Of a stretch of DNA of 64,000 nucleotides, positions 35,369 through 42,834 are shown piece after piece. A model generated the notes under the pieces. It was not told the DNA's origin. It saw only the letters and a list, made by a program, of their open reading frames with translations, and did not search any database. Position 1 is the first letter of the stretch, and each line of letters starts with the position of its first letter. Both the position numbers and the translations under genes were made by a program. This DNA comes from an uncultured Alphaproteobacteria bacterium (GTDB lineage: Bacteria > Pseudomonadota > Alphaproteobacteria > Micropepsales > Micropepsaceae): assembly GCA_903837555.1 (NCBI GenBank), contig CAILUV010000022.1, positions 43,785 to 107,784 on the forward strand. Reading direction: 5' to 3'.

Positions 35369-35655
35369 TCCTGGAAACCGCCGTCTTCACAATCCATGCC
35401 GGACAGGCCGAGCAATTCCTCGAAGCCTTCGCGCGTGGGCGGAAGTTCATCGAACAGTCGAAAGGCTGCCACCGCCTGGAACTGCGGCGCGGGATCGAGG
35501 AGCCCGATACGTTCGTGCTGGTGGTCTGGTGGCAGACGCTGGAAGACCACACCGTGACCTTCAAGCAGTCGAGCAATTTCACCGACTGGCGGGCGGTGGT
35601 CGGACATTTCTTCGCCCGCCCGCCAGTGGTGCATCACTATCTGGAAGAAGCCTGA
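35365..35655 (+). CDS. antibiotic biosynthesis monooxygenase (ABM)-domain protein
   Basis: A 96-residue ferredoxin-like alpha/beta barrel protein. TAVFTIHAGQAEQFLEAF, GCHRLELRRGIEEPDTFVL, VVWWQTLEDHTVTF and the C-terminal FARPPVVHHYLEE follow the ABM pattern. Such small proteins are cofactor-less monooxygenases, isomerases or binding proteins. It is the last cistron of the amidohydrolase-dehydrogenase-MFS operon, overlapping the MFS stop, and it converges on the mannonate dehydratase gene with a 15-base gap. Confidence 0.88.
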   Translation: MILETAVFTIHAGQAEQFLEAFARGRKFIEQSKGCHRLELRRGIEEPDTFVLVVWWQTLEDHTVTFKQSSNFTDWRAVVGHFFARPPVVHHYLEEA

Positions 35656-35670
35656 CGCTTCGTCCGGGGC

Positions 35671-36849
35671 TTACATCCCCTTCAGTTCGCGCAGGGCGAT
35701 CTGCAGCATCGCGCGGCAATGGCCGACATTATAGGCCCAGCCGGAATTGGTGGTCTGGGCTTCCTTGGCCAAAAGCTTGTCGGTATCCAGGTTGCGCGGA
35801 TGTTCCGGGAAGATCAGGCGCTTGTAGTTGTTGCGCACCAGAACCTTCATCACTTCGTACATGTCGTTGTCGCCGTCGTCGGGGAAGGTCTCGACATAAT
35901 CCAGGCGCGGCTTGCGCAGCACGACATTGCGGAAATGCACCTGGCCGATGCGGTTGCGCGAGGCCAGCCACTGCCCCACCACGATGGGGTCTTCACCGAT
36001 CTCGCGGGTGACGCCGCAATCCCAGGTCAGGGTGTTGGAGGGCGAGTTCACGGTTTCGACCAGCCGCTTCCAGTCCGAGAAGCTGTTGAGCACCTGGGCC
36101 GAACCGCGACTCATAGGCGACGGCGGATCGTTGGCGTGCACCGACATGACGATGTTGTTCTTTTCCGCGAACGGAATCACTTCCTTGAGGAAATATTCCA
36201 GGTTCTTCCAGCTATCTTCATAGCTTTGCGGCGCGCCATCGGCGGGAAGCGGCGGCAGATCCTTCATGCGGTCGTAATTGAAATCCAGATAACCGGCGCC
36301 GCCGCGCCCCGGCAGTATCTTGTAACCTTCGGTGGCGCGGTGGGGGTAGAAATTCCATTCCAGAACCGGAATGCCCACCTTCGCCATATTGACGATGGTC
36401 TGCTTGACCTTGGCGATTTCCTCGTCGCGGCCCGGCAGTCCGCGCACGATCTTGTTCATCTGCGGATCAAGCCCGCCCTGATGCGACCAACGCAGCATCA
36501 TGATGCCGATATGCATGCCGTGCTTTTTCAGCGCATCCACACGCGGCTGCAGATAATCCACGCCCCAGGGCTGTTCCGGCACCGCCGCCAGGTCGATCCA
36601 GTCGACGCCGAGCTGCTTGATGCGGATCGCCTCCGCATCGTCCAGCGGATTGTTCATGTAGATGGTGATCTTGGGCGTATCAGGCCCTTCCTGCGGCTGG
36701 CCGATGCGCTTGTTGGGCGTCGGATTATAGGCCGCGTTCGGCCCCTGTTGCGCCAACGCTGGCAGACCGGCGGCACCGGCCAGAAGCGCGCCGCCCGAGG
36801 TCTGCAACAATCCGCGGCGCGACAGTCTGCTCTTGAATGTATCTGTCAT
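35671..36849 (-). CDS. uxuA: mannonate dehydratase family protein with a Tat signal
   Basis: A 392-residue UxuA-family TIM-barrel protein that would convert D-mannonate to 2-keto-3-deoxygluconate. Family segments include VLEWNFYPHRAT, MSVHANDPPSP, TLTWDCGVTREIGEDP, GQVHFRNVV and DGDNDMYEVMKVL. Unusually the N-terminus is SRRGLLQTSGGALLAGAAG followed by LPALAQQ, a twin-arginine signal with a cleavage site, so export of the folded, metal-loaded enzyme is predicted. Classical UxuA is cytoplasmic. The ATG at 36849 is chosen for the Tat signal; the frame continues upstream without one. A PQQ dehydrogenase gene ends 25 bases upstream. It could be a related dehydratase or epimerase. Confidence 0.82.
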   Translation of the reverse strand: MTDTFKSRLSRRGLLQTSGGALLAGAAGLPALAQQGPNAAYNPTPNKRIGQPQEGPDTPKITIYMNNPLDDAEAIRIKQLGVDWIDLAAVPEQPWGVDYLQPRVDALKKHGMHIGIMMLRWSHQGGLDPQMNKIVRGLPGRDEEIAKVKQTIVNMAKVGIPVLEWNFYPHRATEGYKILPGRGGAGYLDFNYDRMKDLPPLPADGAPQSYEDSWKNLEYFLKEVIPFAEKNNIVMSVHANDPPSPMSRGSAQVLNSFSDWKRLVETVNSPSNTLTWDCGVTREIGEDPIVVGQWLASRNRIGQVHFRNVVLRKPRLDYVETFPDDGDNDMYEVMKVLVRNNYKRLIFPEHPRNLDTDKLLAKEAQTTNSGWAYNVGHCRAMLQIALRELKGM

Positions 36850-36874
36850 GTGTTTCCCCTGATGTTTTGATTTT

Positions 36875-38746
36875 TTACGGCAGCGCGAAAACGAGAAGAC
36901 TGCCGGGCCCGCTGGGGCTCTGCAGGAACGATCCGCCGGTGGCAACGATAGCGACATACTGTTTGCCGTCCTTGCCGCGATAAGTCATCGGCGAGGCGTG
37001 GGCCGACACGTCCATCTTGTGGGTCCACACTTCCTTGCCGGTGGCGGTTTCAAAGGCGCGGAAGCGGCTGTCATCGGTGGCGGCAATGAAGATCAGCCCA
37101 CCCGCCGTCACCGTCGGCCCGCCGATGCTGGGACGGCCTGTGTTGCGTACGGCTTCCGGCAGGCTGTCGGTCACGCCAAGCCGCGTGCTCCAGGCGATGT
37201 CGCCGGTGTTGACGTTGATGGCATAGAGCGTGCCCCAGGGCGGCTCCTGGCACATCAGCTTGTTCTTCTCATCGATGAAGAAGCTGTCGGGACCGTCGGC
37301 GGAGCCCCAATGGCCTTCCTTCTTCTTCTCGACCATTTCGATGCTGCCCATGTCATGGGTGTTGATGATGAACAGCCCACGCTTTTCATCCATCGCACCG
37401 CCCGCCCATTCCGGGCCGCCGCCGCTGCCGGGGAAGCGCGCGATGCGCGAATCCATGGTGAGCGGTGAATAGCGCACGCTGTCGTGCAGCTTCTTGTCCT
37501 TGATCAGCTTTTCGCAGAAGGCCTTGTGTTCCGGCGTCACGGTGGCGATGTCGGTCGCGGCCGTGAAGCTCTCGCGCGCCAGCACCGGCGGCTTGGCCGG
37601 AATGGGCTGGGTCGGCCAGGCCTGTTCTCCCGTTACCTTGCTGGCGGGCACCGGCACATCCTTGACCTCGTACAACGGCTTGCCGGTGACGCGGTCCAGG
37701 ATGAACAGGTAGGCGCTCTTGGTCATGGTGGCGACGGCGGGAATGTCTTTGCCATCGCGGCGCACGGTCAGCAGCACCGGCGGCGTGTCCATGTCGTGAT
37801 CCCAGATGTCGTGACGAACAAGCTGGAAGTGCCACAGATACTTGCCGGTCGCGGCATTCACCGCCACCAGCGAACCCGAAAACAGGTTGGTGCCGTGGCG
37901 GTCGCCGCCATAACGGTCCGACGACGGCGCGCCGATGGGCAGATAGGCGATGCCGCGCTCGGCATCGAAATTCATCAGCCCCCAGACATTGGCGCCGGCG
38001 CGGTCCACGGTCGAACCCGGCGCCCAGGTGTCATAGCCCAGCTCGCCCGGGCCGGGCACGGTCTTGAAGGTCCACACCATCTTGCCGGTCAAGACGTCCC
38101 AGGCGCGCACATTGCCCGCTGGCCCCTTGGGAATTTCGCCCATGGCGCTGCCGGTGATGGCGAGGTTCTTGTAGATCAGCGGCGCCGAGCTGACGCCATA
38201 AGGACGATCCGGGAAGCCGCGCATCACATCGGGCGTGCGCAGGTTGATCACGCCCTTCTCGCCAAAGCCATCGGCGGCCTTGCCCGTTTTGGCATTCACC
38301 GCCAGCATCCTGCCGTTCTGGCTGGTGAAGATCAGGCGCGGATCATTCTTGCCGTCGCCCGGCCAATAACCCATGCCGCGCGTGTTGGGACGCATATTGT
38401 CCGGCAGAGCATAGGACCAGATTTCCTTGCCCGTGACGCCGTCCAACGCCTGGATTTTTCCGTAAGGGTTGGCGAGGTACAACACGCCATCAATCACCAG
38501 CGGCGTGGTTTGCGAGGCGGCGTTGCGCGTATCCAGACCCACCGGTTTGAGATCATGCTTCCACGCCACTTTCAGGCTGTTCACATTGGCAGGCGTGATC
38601 TGGTCGAGCGGGGAGTAGCGCGCGCCGCCCGGATCGCGGCCCATATTGGGCCAGTCATCCTGCGGCGCGGCCTGGGCGCCGCCAAACAGCAGCCCCCCGG
38701 CCATGCCCATGGCGATGATGCGAATGCGTGTGCTGATCTTCGGCAA
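36875..38746 (-). CDS. exported PQQ-dependent dehydrogenase
   Basis: A quinoprotein of 623 residues from the proposed TTG start. After a signal peptide (IIAMGMAGGLLFGGAQA) come the propeller segments NMGRDPGGARYSPLDQI, RHDIWDHDMDTPPVLL, GGGPEWAGGAMDEKRG and IGGPTVTAGGLIFI. There is no CxxCH, so a separate cytochrome must take the electrons. I prefer TTG at 38746 because GGAGGGG lies four bases upstream; GTG at 38758 and ATG at 38710 are alternatives. It oxidises an alcohol or aldose in the periplasm. It precedes the exported mannonate dehydratase by 25 bases, suggesting that both act on the same sugar acid outside the cytoplasm. Confidence 0.9.
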   Translation of the reverse strand: MPKISTRIRIIAMGMAGGLLFGGAQAAPQDDWPNMGRDPGGARYSPLDQITPANVNSLKVAWKHDLKPVGLDTRNAASQTTPLVIDGVLYLANPYGKIQALDGVTGKEIWSYALPDNMRPNTRGMGYWPGDGKNDPRLIFTSQNGRMLAVNAKTGKAADGFGEKGVINLRTPDVMRGFPDRPYGVSSAPLIYKNLAITGSAMGEIPKGPAGNVRAWDVLTGKMVWTFKTVPGPGELGYDTWAPGSTVDRAGANVWGLMNFDAERGIAYLPIGAPSSDRYGGDRHGTNLFSGSLVAVNAATGKYLWHFQLVRHDIWDHDMDTPPVLLTVRRDGKDIPAVATMTKSAYLFILDRVTGKPLYEVKDVPVPASKVTGEQAWPTQPIPAKPPVLARESFTAATDIATVTPEHKAFCEKLIKDKKLHDSVRYSPLTMDSRIARFPGSGGGPEWAGGAMDEKRGLFIINTHDMGSIEMVEKKKEGHWGSADGPDSFFIDEKNKLMCQEPPWGTLYAINVNTGDIAWSTRLGVTDSLPEAVRNTGRPSIGGPTVTAGGLIFIAATDDSRFRAFETATGKEVWTHKMDVSAHASPMTYRGKDGKQYVAIVATGGSFLQSPSGPGSLLVFALP

Positions 38747-38801
38747 TATCCCCTCCACCAAAAGCCGGTTCTCGGGCCGACCTTGCGGCCAAGCTTAACC
38801 C

Positions 38802-38838
38802 AAAGCCCGGTCCTGACAAGGAACCGGGACCGGGCTTT
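38802..38838 (-). terminator. terminator-like hairpin after the response regulator gene
   Basis: AAAGCCCGGTCC (38802-38813) and GGACCGGGCTTT (38827-38838) form a perfect 12-base stem with a 13-base loop, 30 bases past the response regulator stop. The T-run is only the three bases in the stem, so efficiency is uncertain. Confidence 0.6.
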
Positions 38839-38867
38839 CGCCTGATATTCCTGGGACTTTGACGGCC

Positions 38868-39236
38868 TTACGGACGGGCCAGAATCTCATGCACCAGGTC
38901 GCACAGCCGGTCAGGGTCGAACGGCTTTTGCAGGGTGCGGATTTCGCGCGCCTTCAGCGCAGAGGTGGGCGGATGATCTTCGGCATAGGCCGTCATCATC
39001 AACACCTTCAATTCGGGACTGACTTCCAGCGCCTTTTCGACCAGGTCGTAACCGTCCATGCGCGGCATGCGGATATCAGAAAGCAGAAGCTGGATGCTGG
39101 AGCGGTTTTCCAGAAGGTTCAGCGCTTCAACACCGTCGGCGGCCTGGGCAACGCGCAGATTGCGGTCTTCCAACGCCTGCGCCAGCAACTCGCGAAGCTG
39201 CGTTTCGTCTTCTGCAATCAGAACTTGCGGCCCCAT
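38868..39236 (-). CDS. orphan CheY-like response regulator
   Basis: A 122-residue receiver domain with no output domain. The acidic pocket is Glu9-Asp10, the phospho-acceptor Asp54 (LLSDIRMPRMDGYD), the switch Thr82 (MMTAYAED) and Lys104 (LQKPFDP). No histidine kinase is near, so it is an orphan that could act by protein contact or in a phosphorelay. The ATG at 39236 has AGGGG seven bases upstream; a GTG at 39242 is in frame but lacks a ribosome site. A large hairpin overlaps the ribosome site. Confidence 0.92.
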   Translation of the reverse strand: MGPQVLIAEDETQLRELLAQALEDRNLRVAQAADGVEALNLLENRSSIQLLLSDIRMPRMDGYDLVEKALEVSPELKVLMMTAYAEDHPPTSALKAREIRTLQKPFDPDRLCDLVHEILARP

Positions 39237-39243
39237 ACACACC

Positions 39244-39290
39244 CCTGCCGAACGCGTTGCACCAGCTATACTGCCATCGCGTTCGGCAGG
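39244..39290 (-). promoter_or_regulatory. 13-base inverted repeat masking the response regulator ribosome site
   Basis: CCTGCCGAACGCG (plus strand 39244-39256) and CGCGTTCGGCAGG (39278-39290) are perfect inverted copies around 21 bases. On the transcript the 3' arm ends CAGG and is followed by GGTGTGT and the ATG, so half of the AGGGG ribosome site lies in the stem. It may be a translational switch or a protein operator. Confidence 0.6.
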
Positions 39291-39342
39291 TCTACGTTTG
39301 CAGCAGCAACACGCCTAGGTTAAGCGCACGCTTGGAGTGCGA

Positions 39343-40212
39343 TCACTCCGGCGCTACCAACTTGCGATAGAGATGCCAGGTGGCGTGCCCCAGTACTGGT
39401 ACCGCCACCATCAACCCAACGAAGAACAGCGCCGTGCCGGCCAGCAGAGATCCGGCGACGACAGCGCCCCACAGCGCCATAGGACCGGGATTGTCGATCA
39501 CTGCGCGGAAGGATGTGCGGATAGCGGTGTCGAGTCCGGCATCCCGGTCCAGCAGCATCGGGAAGGACACGACGCTGATCATCATCGCCAGCAACGCAAA
39601 GACAAAACCCACACCCATGCCGACGACGATCATCGTCTGTCCCGGCGCGGTGAACAGGACATCGCGCACAAAGGCCGCGGGCGCGGCGGGCGCGACACCG
39701 CCCATGGTGAGCTGGAAAATCGCCCAGGCGGTTCCCAGCCAGGTCAGGAACAGCGCCACCAGCAAAAGACCCAGCGCCGCGATGCCGCCGATGGCGGGTG
39801 CCTTGAGAACGTCAAAGGCATTCGACCAGCCCACCTCGACGCCCCGCTCGCGCAGGCGGCTCATTTCATAAAGGCCGACCGCCGCCAGCGGACCGATGAT
39901 GGCAAAGCCGGACGCCAGCGGGAACAGCAGCGGCAGCAGATCCATGCCGAAGGCCAGCCGCGCCATCACCAGCCCGACCAGCGCGTACGTGGCGCAAAGA
40001 AAAAGAACATCGCTGCGATAGGCGGTGAAATCGTCAAGGCCCTGACGCAGCGATTGCCAGATGTCGGCGTTGGAAATTTTGCGCAATGCCGGCGCGGGCG
40101 AATGCGCCGTGTCCTGCATATGCTCTATGGAACGCTGGAACGAACTTGCGGCATGCGCCGCGGATACGAACTGCGCCCCGCCCCATTCGATCGGATTTCT
40201 GATTGTCGTCAT
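39343..40212 (-). CDS. DUF2189 integral membrane protein
   Basis: A 289-residue inner-membrane protein with about six hydrophobic helices. The family core LLFPLASGFAIIGPLAAVGLYEMSRLRERG (quoted in part: FAIIGPLAAVGLYEMSRL) lies at about residues 94-123. The function of DUF2189 proteins is unknown; they are often cytochrome-associated or stress-linked in alphaproteobacteria. The 5' neighbour is a divergent esterase across a 371-base gap. A small GGAGTG-CGAT-CACTCC inverted repeat at 39334-39349 overlaps the stop codon. Confidence 0.88.
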   Translation of the reverse strand: MTTIRNPIEWGGAQFVSAAHAASSFQRSIEHMQDTAHSPAPALRKISNADIWQSLRQGLDDFTAYRSDVLFLCATYALVGLVMARLAFGMDLLPLLFPLASGFAIIGPLAAVGLYEMSRLRERGVEVGWSNAFDVLKAPAIGGIAALGLLLVALFLTWLGTAWAIFQLTMGGVAPAAPAAFVRDVLFTAPGQTMIVVGMGVGFVFALLAMMISVVSFPMLLDRDAGLDTAIRTSFRAVIDNPGPMALWGAVVAGSLLAGTALFFVGLMVAVPVLGHATWHLYRKLVAPE

Positions 40213-40583
40213 CGCGCCACTCCCAAAATGGGGTTACGCGCCGTGCGCCTGGCGTTGACACCACCGTCGGGTCGCGAACACGCGCAACCGTTTCCAGATG
40301 GCAAAAGCATAGCCCCGCAAATGGGTGCGGTCACCTGTCGCACCCCCATCGTAGTTGTCTACCGCGTTGCAGCAATTCCAGCATTTTCCTGTGTTTGTTG
40401 CATCGCAAAAACCGAACGTCCGGCACTTTTCCATCTGTGCGTACGCGCCATCCCGCTACCAGTGCTCAGCGATCGATCCGCACGTGCCTCATCACACGAC
40501 GCGCGGCTGACCAATTGTCTGCGGTTGTCGCTCCCGGGAAGTTGCCGCACACTCGGGCAAATTTTTTCACCAGGGGCGGACGA
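40213..40583. other. 371-base gap without a gene
   Basis: This lies between the divergent DUF2189 and esterase genes. I see no coding potential or RNA gene. GGGTGCG (40323-40329) and CGCACCC (40339-40345) form a short stem. TTGACA at 40254 lacks a partner -10 box. The last bases hold the esterase ribosome site (AGGGGCGG). Confidence 0.4.
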
Positions 40584-41573
40584 ATGAAATTGCTGACGGC
40601 TTGTGTTGTGACCTTGGCGGTGATGGGCGCGCCGGCGCTGGGCGCCGAACCGCGCAAGCCGGGCGAATATCCGCCCACCGCCGATTCCATTCCGCAACCG
40701 GGCGTCAAGAAGGGTAAGCTGATCGGCCCGCTGGAATTCAAGAGCAAGATCATCGCCGACACCGTGCGCCGCTACTGGATCTATGTGCCGGCCAACTACA
40801 ACGCCAAGACGCCGCCGAACCTGCTAGTCTTCCAGGACGGCCAGCGCGCCATCAATCCGCAAGGCCCGCTGAACATTCCGGTGGTGCTGGATAACCTGAT
40901 CGCTAAGGGCGACATCCCGGCGACGCTGGGCATCTTCATCACGCCGGGCAACAAGGGCACCGACAAGTATCCCGACGGGTTGGGACCGGCCGGTTGCACC
41001 GGTTACGCCTGCACCGGCAATCCCAACAACCGCGCCAATGAATATGACGCGGTCAACGACACCTATGCGCGCTTCCTGACCGAGGAAATGCTGCCGGAAG
41101 TCGCGAAAAGCTATTCCTTCACCAGCGATCCCAAGAAGCGCGCTATCGGCGGCACGTCCTCGGGCGCGATCTGCGCCTGGACGGTGGCGTGGAACAAGCC
41201 GGAAGCCTTCGGCAATGTGATCAGCTATATCGGCAGCTACACCTCGATCGGTTATCGCCCCGCCACCGCCACCACGCCGGTGATCGTGGGCGGCGACACC
41301 TATCCGGGCCTGATCCGCAAAAGCCCGATCCGTCCCATCCGCATTTTCCTGCAGGACGGCGCGTACGACCTGAACAACATCCATGGCAACTGGTTCCTGG
41401 CCAATCAGCAGATGCTGTCGGCGCTGCAATGGGCCAATGCCAATGCGGACGAGAAGAAAGACACCGGCCCGCGTTACGACGTGCGCCATGAATGGGGCGA
41501 CGGCGCCCATTCCGATGTGCATGGCGGCTGGCTGCTGCCGTCCGTGATGCGCTGGATGTTAAGCGAAAAGTAA
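40584..41573 (+). CDS. exported esterase (CE1/enterochelin esterase-like)
   Basis: A 329-residue protein with a signal peptide (cut at ALGAEP) and an alpha/beta hydrolase fold. The nucleophile elbow is IGGTSSGAICAW (Ser in GTSSG, about residue 191), preceded by RRYWIYVPANYN and LLVFQDGQRA; the catalytic His is probably in HEWGDGAHSDVHGG near the C-terminus. Relatives cleave feruloyl or acetyl esters of polysaccharides or siderophore lactones. The ATG at 40584 with AGGGGCGG is clear. It is convergent with the amidohydrolase pseudogene by 16 bases. Confidence 0.88.
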   Translation: MKLLTACVVTLAVMGAPALGAEPRKPGEYPPTADSIPQPGVKKGKLIGPLEFKSKIIADTVRRYWIYVPANYNAKTPPNLLVFQDGQRAINPQGPLNIPVVLDNLIAKGDIPATLGIFITPGNKGTDKYPDGLGPAGCTGYACTGNPNNRANEYDAVNDTYARFLTEEMLPEVAKSYSFTSDPKKRAIGGTSSGAICAWTVAWNKPEAFGNVISYIGSYTSIGYRPATATTPVIVGGDTYPGLIRKSPIRPIRIFLQDGAYDLNNIHGNWFLANQQMLSALQWANANADEKKDTGPRYDVRHEWGDGAHSDVHGGWLLPSVMRWMLSEK

Positions 41574-41589
41574 TCAGCCCTCTATCTCA

Positions 41590-42510
41590 TCACACAGGCA
41601 GTTTCAGAACGGTGTGGGCATTGTCCCACACCAGTTTCCTGAACACCGGCGGCGTGGTGGCGTTGGTCAGCACGGTGAGCGTTTCGCGCGCCACGCACTT
41701 GCCGCGCATGCGCGGCGCGGCGCGTTCGGTGTTGCTGCCGCGCCCGTCGCTGCAATTGCAGTCGCTGCCGAACATCAGCTTGCTTTGGTGCCGATACAGG
41801 AAATCCTTTGTGAAGTCAGGATCGCGTGACAGCGCATTGTTGCCGCTGTTGGCCGACATGTCGCCGAACAGGTTGGGATAATCGCCCAGGAGCTTGTCGG
41901 TAACACCGCCGCGCGCGACCGGCCCGGTGGGATAGGCTTCGGCTTCCGCATAGTCGGCGCTGATATTGGCCCAGAAGGCGTCGGCATGGCCGATGAACTT
42001 GGTCCTGGGATATTTCTTCAGCATGGCGGCGAAGCGTTTCCACCCCGACGCGAACGTGCCTTCGGTCGGCGTGTGCCAAACTTCCTGGAAATGCACCATG
42101 ATCGGCACGCCCAGTTCGCCCGCCAGCGCATACATGCGCTGAAGCTCCGGCCCGTCGGCGGCGACATGGAACTTGATTTCGCCAAAGCCGGCCGCGCCAT
42201 TCTTCACCGCCTGGGTCAGGATCGTTTCGGCTTGCGGCTTGGTGATGTCGCTGCTGGCGAACCAGCTGGGGAAACGATGCGGATTCTGCGCCTGCAGAAT
42301 GCTGACCATCTCCTACCCGCCGCTGCCCGCCAGCAGATTGGCCTGGGCCACGCCGCTGCCGGCCATGTGCGCCAGATTGGCTTCGGGTGATTTGCGCATG
42401 TGCCAGTGCAGATCGAGCACCGGCGAACTCCAGGTCGGCGCGTCCTGTGCCTTGAGCGGCGTGGCGATCGCCATCGCGCCTGCCGAAACCAGAAATGCCC
42501 GCCGATCCAT
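41590..42510 (-). pseudogene. exported amidohydrolase interrupted by an amber codon
   Basis: One minus-strand frame encodes a 306-residue amidohydrolase: signal MDRRAFLVSAGAMAIATPL, then SPVLDLHWHMRKSPEANLAH with the metal His-x-His, GFGEIKFHVAADGPE, VHFQEVW, GHADAFW and LMFGSDCNC. A TAG at 42313-42315 (after LLAGSGG) splits it after 65 codons. The parts are in the same frame with no other damage, so a single base change explains it. An ATG six bases past the stop could start the 239-residue remainder, but that piece lacks the first metal ligands and the signal. Dead, or a sequencing error. Confidence 0.85.
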
Positions 42511-42834
42511 GAGTCGAAACCTTTGCAATTTTAAGAGCGAACTTCGCCCGTATTGCGCCGCAATAACCAGACGCGAACCGGGGTTACGCAAAATTGTTAT
42601 GCTGCATCGCAGCGAGGTGACAAACACTCAGTTCGGCAACGCGTTTTTGCCAGTCTTTTCGCGGATTCAGACAGCGTAAACACTAGCTGCGCTAAAAGCA
42701 GTTGATACGCTCTGTTACACTGGAATCCTTCTAGAAGGACTCCAGATGCGCTAAAAATAACGTGATCAGAAAAGATCCCTGCCAGGCGGGGACAGGGTGG
42801 CAAAGCCGCCTGTGTTGCTTAAGGGCAGGAAACG
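42511..42834. promoter_or_regulatory. control region before the DUF1592-DUF1552-ankyrin operon
   Basis: This 324-base gap has no gene. It contains a 22-base palindrome (listed separately) flanked by two copies of TGCGCTAAAA at 42688-42697 and 42747-42756, 59 bases apart, which is close to an integral number of helical turns. The ribosome site is GGGCAGGAA, just before the ATG at 42835. I cannot assign a confident -35/-10 pair; TTGATA at 42702 is a candidate -35. Confidence 0.45.
42722..42743. promoter_or_regulatory. 22-base near-perfect palindrome, candidate operator
   Basis: The core TCCTTCTAGAAGGA (42726-42739) is a perfect 14-base palindrome, extended by GGA on the left and TCC on the right with one mismatched pair. 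It lies 92 bases upstream of the DUF1592 gene. There is no T-run, so an operator is more likely than a terminator. Confidence 0.45.

Noticed and set aside
42313..42315. TAG as pyrrolysine or programmed readthrough
   Set aside because: There are no pyl genes or readthrough context in the window, other genes here use TAG as a normal stop, and a point mutation is simpler.
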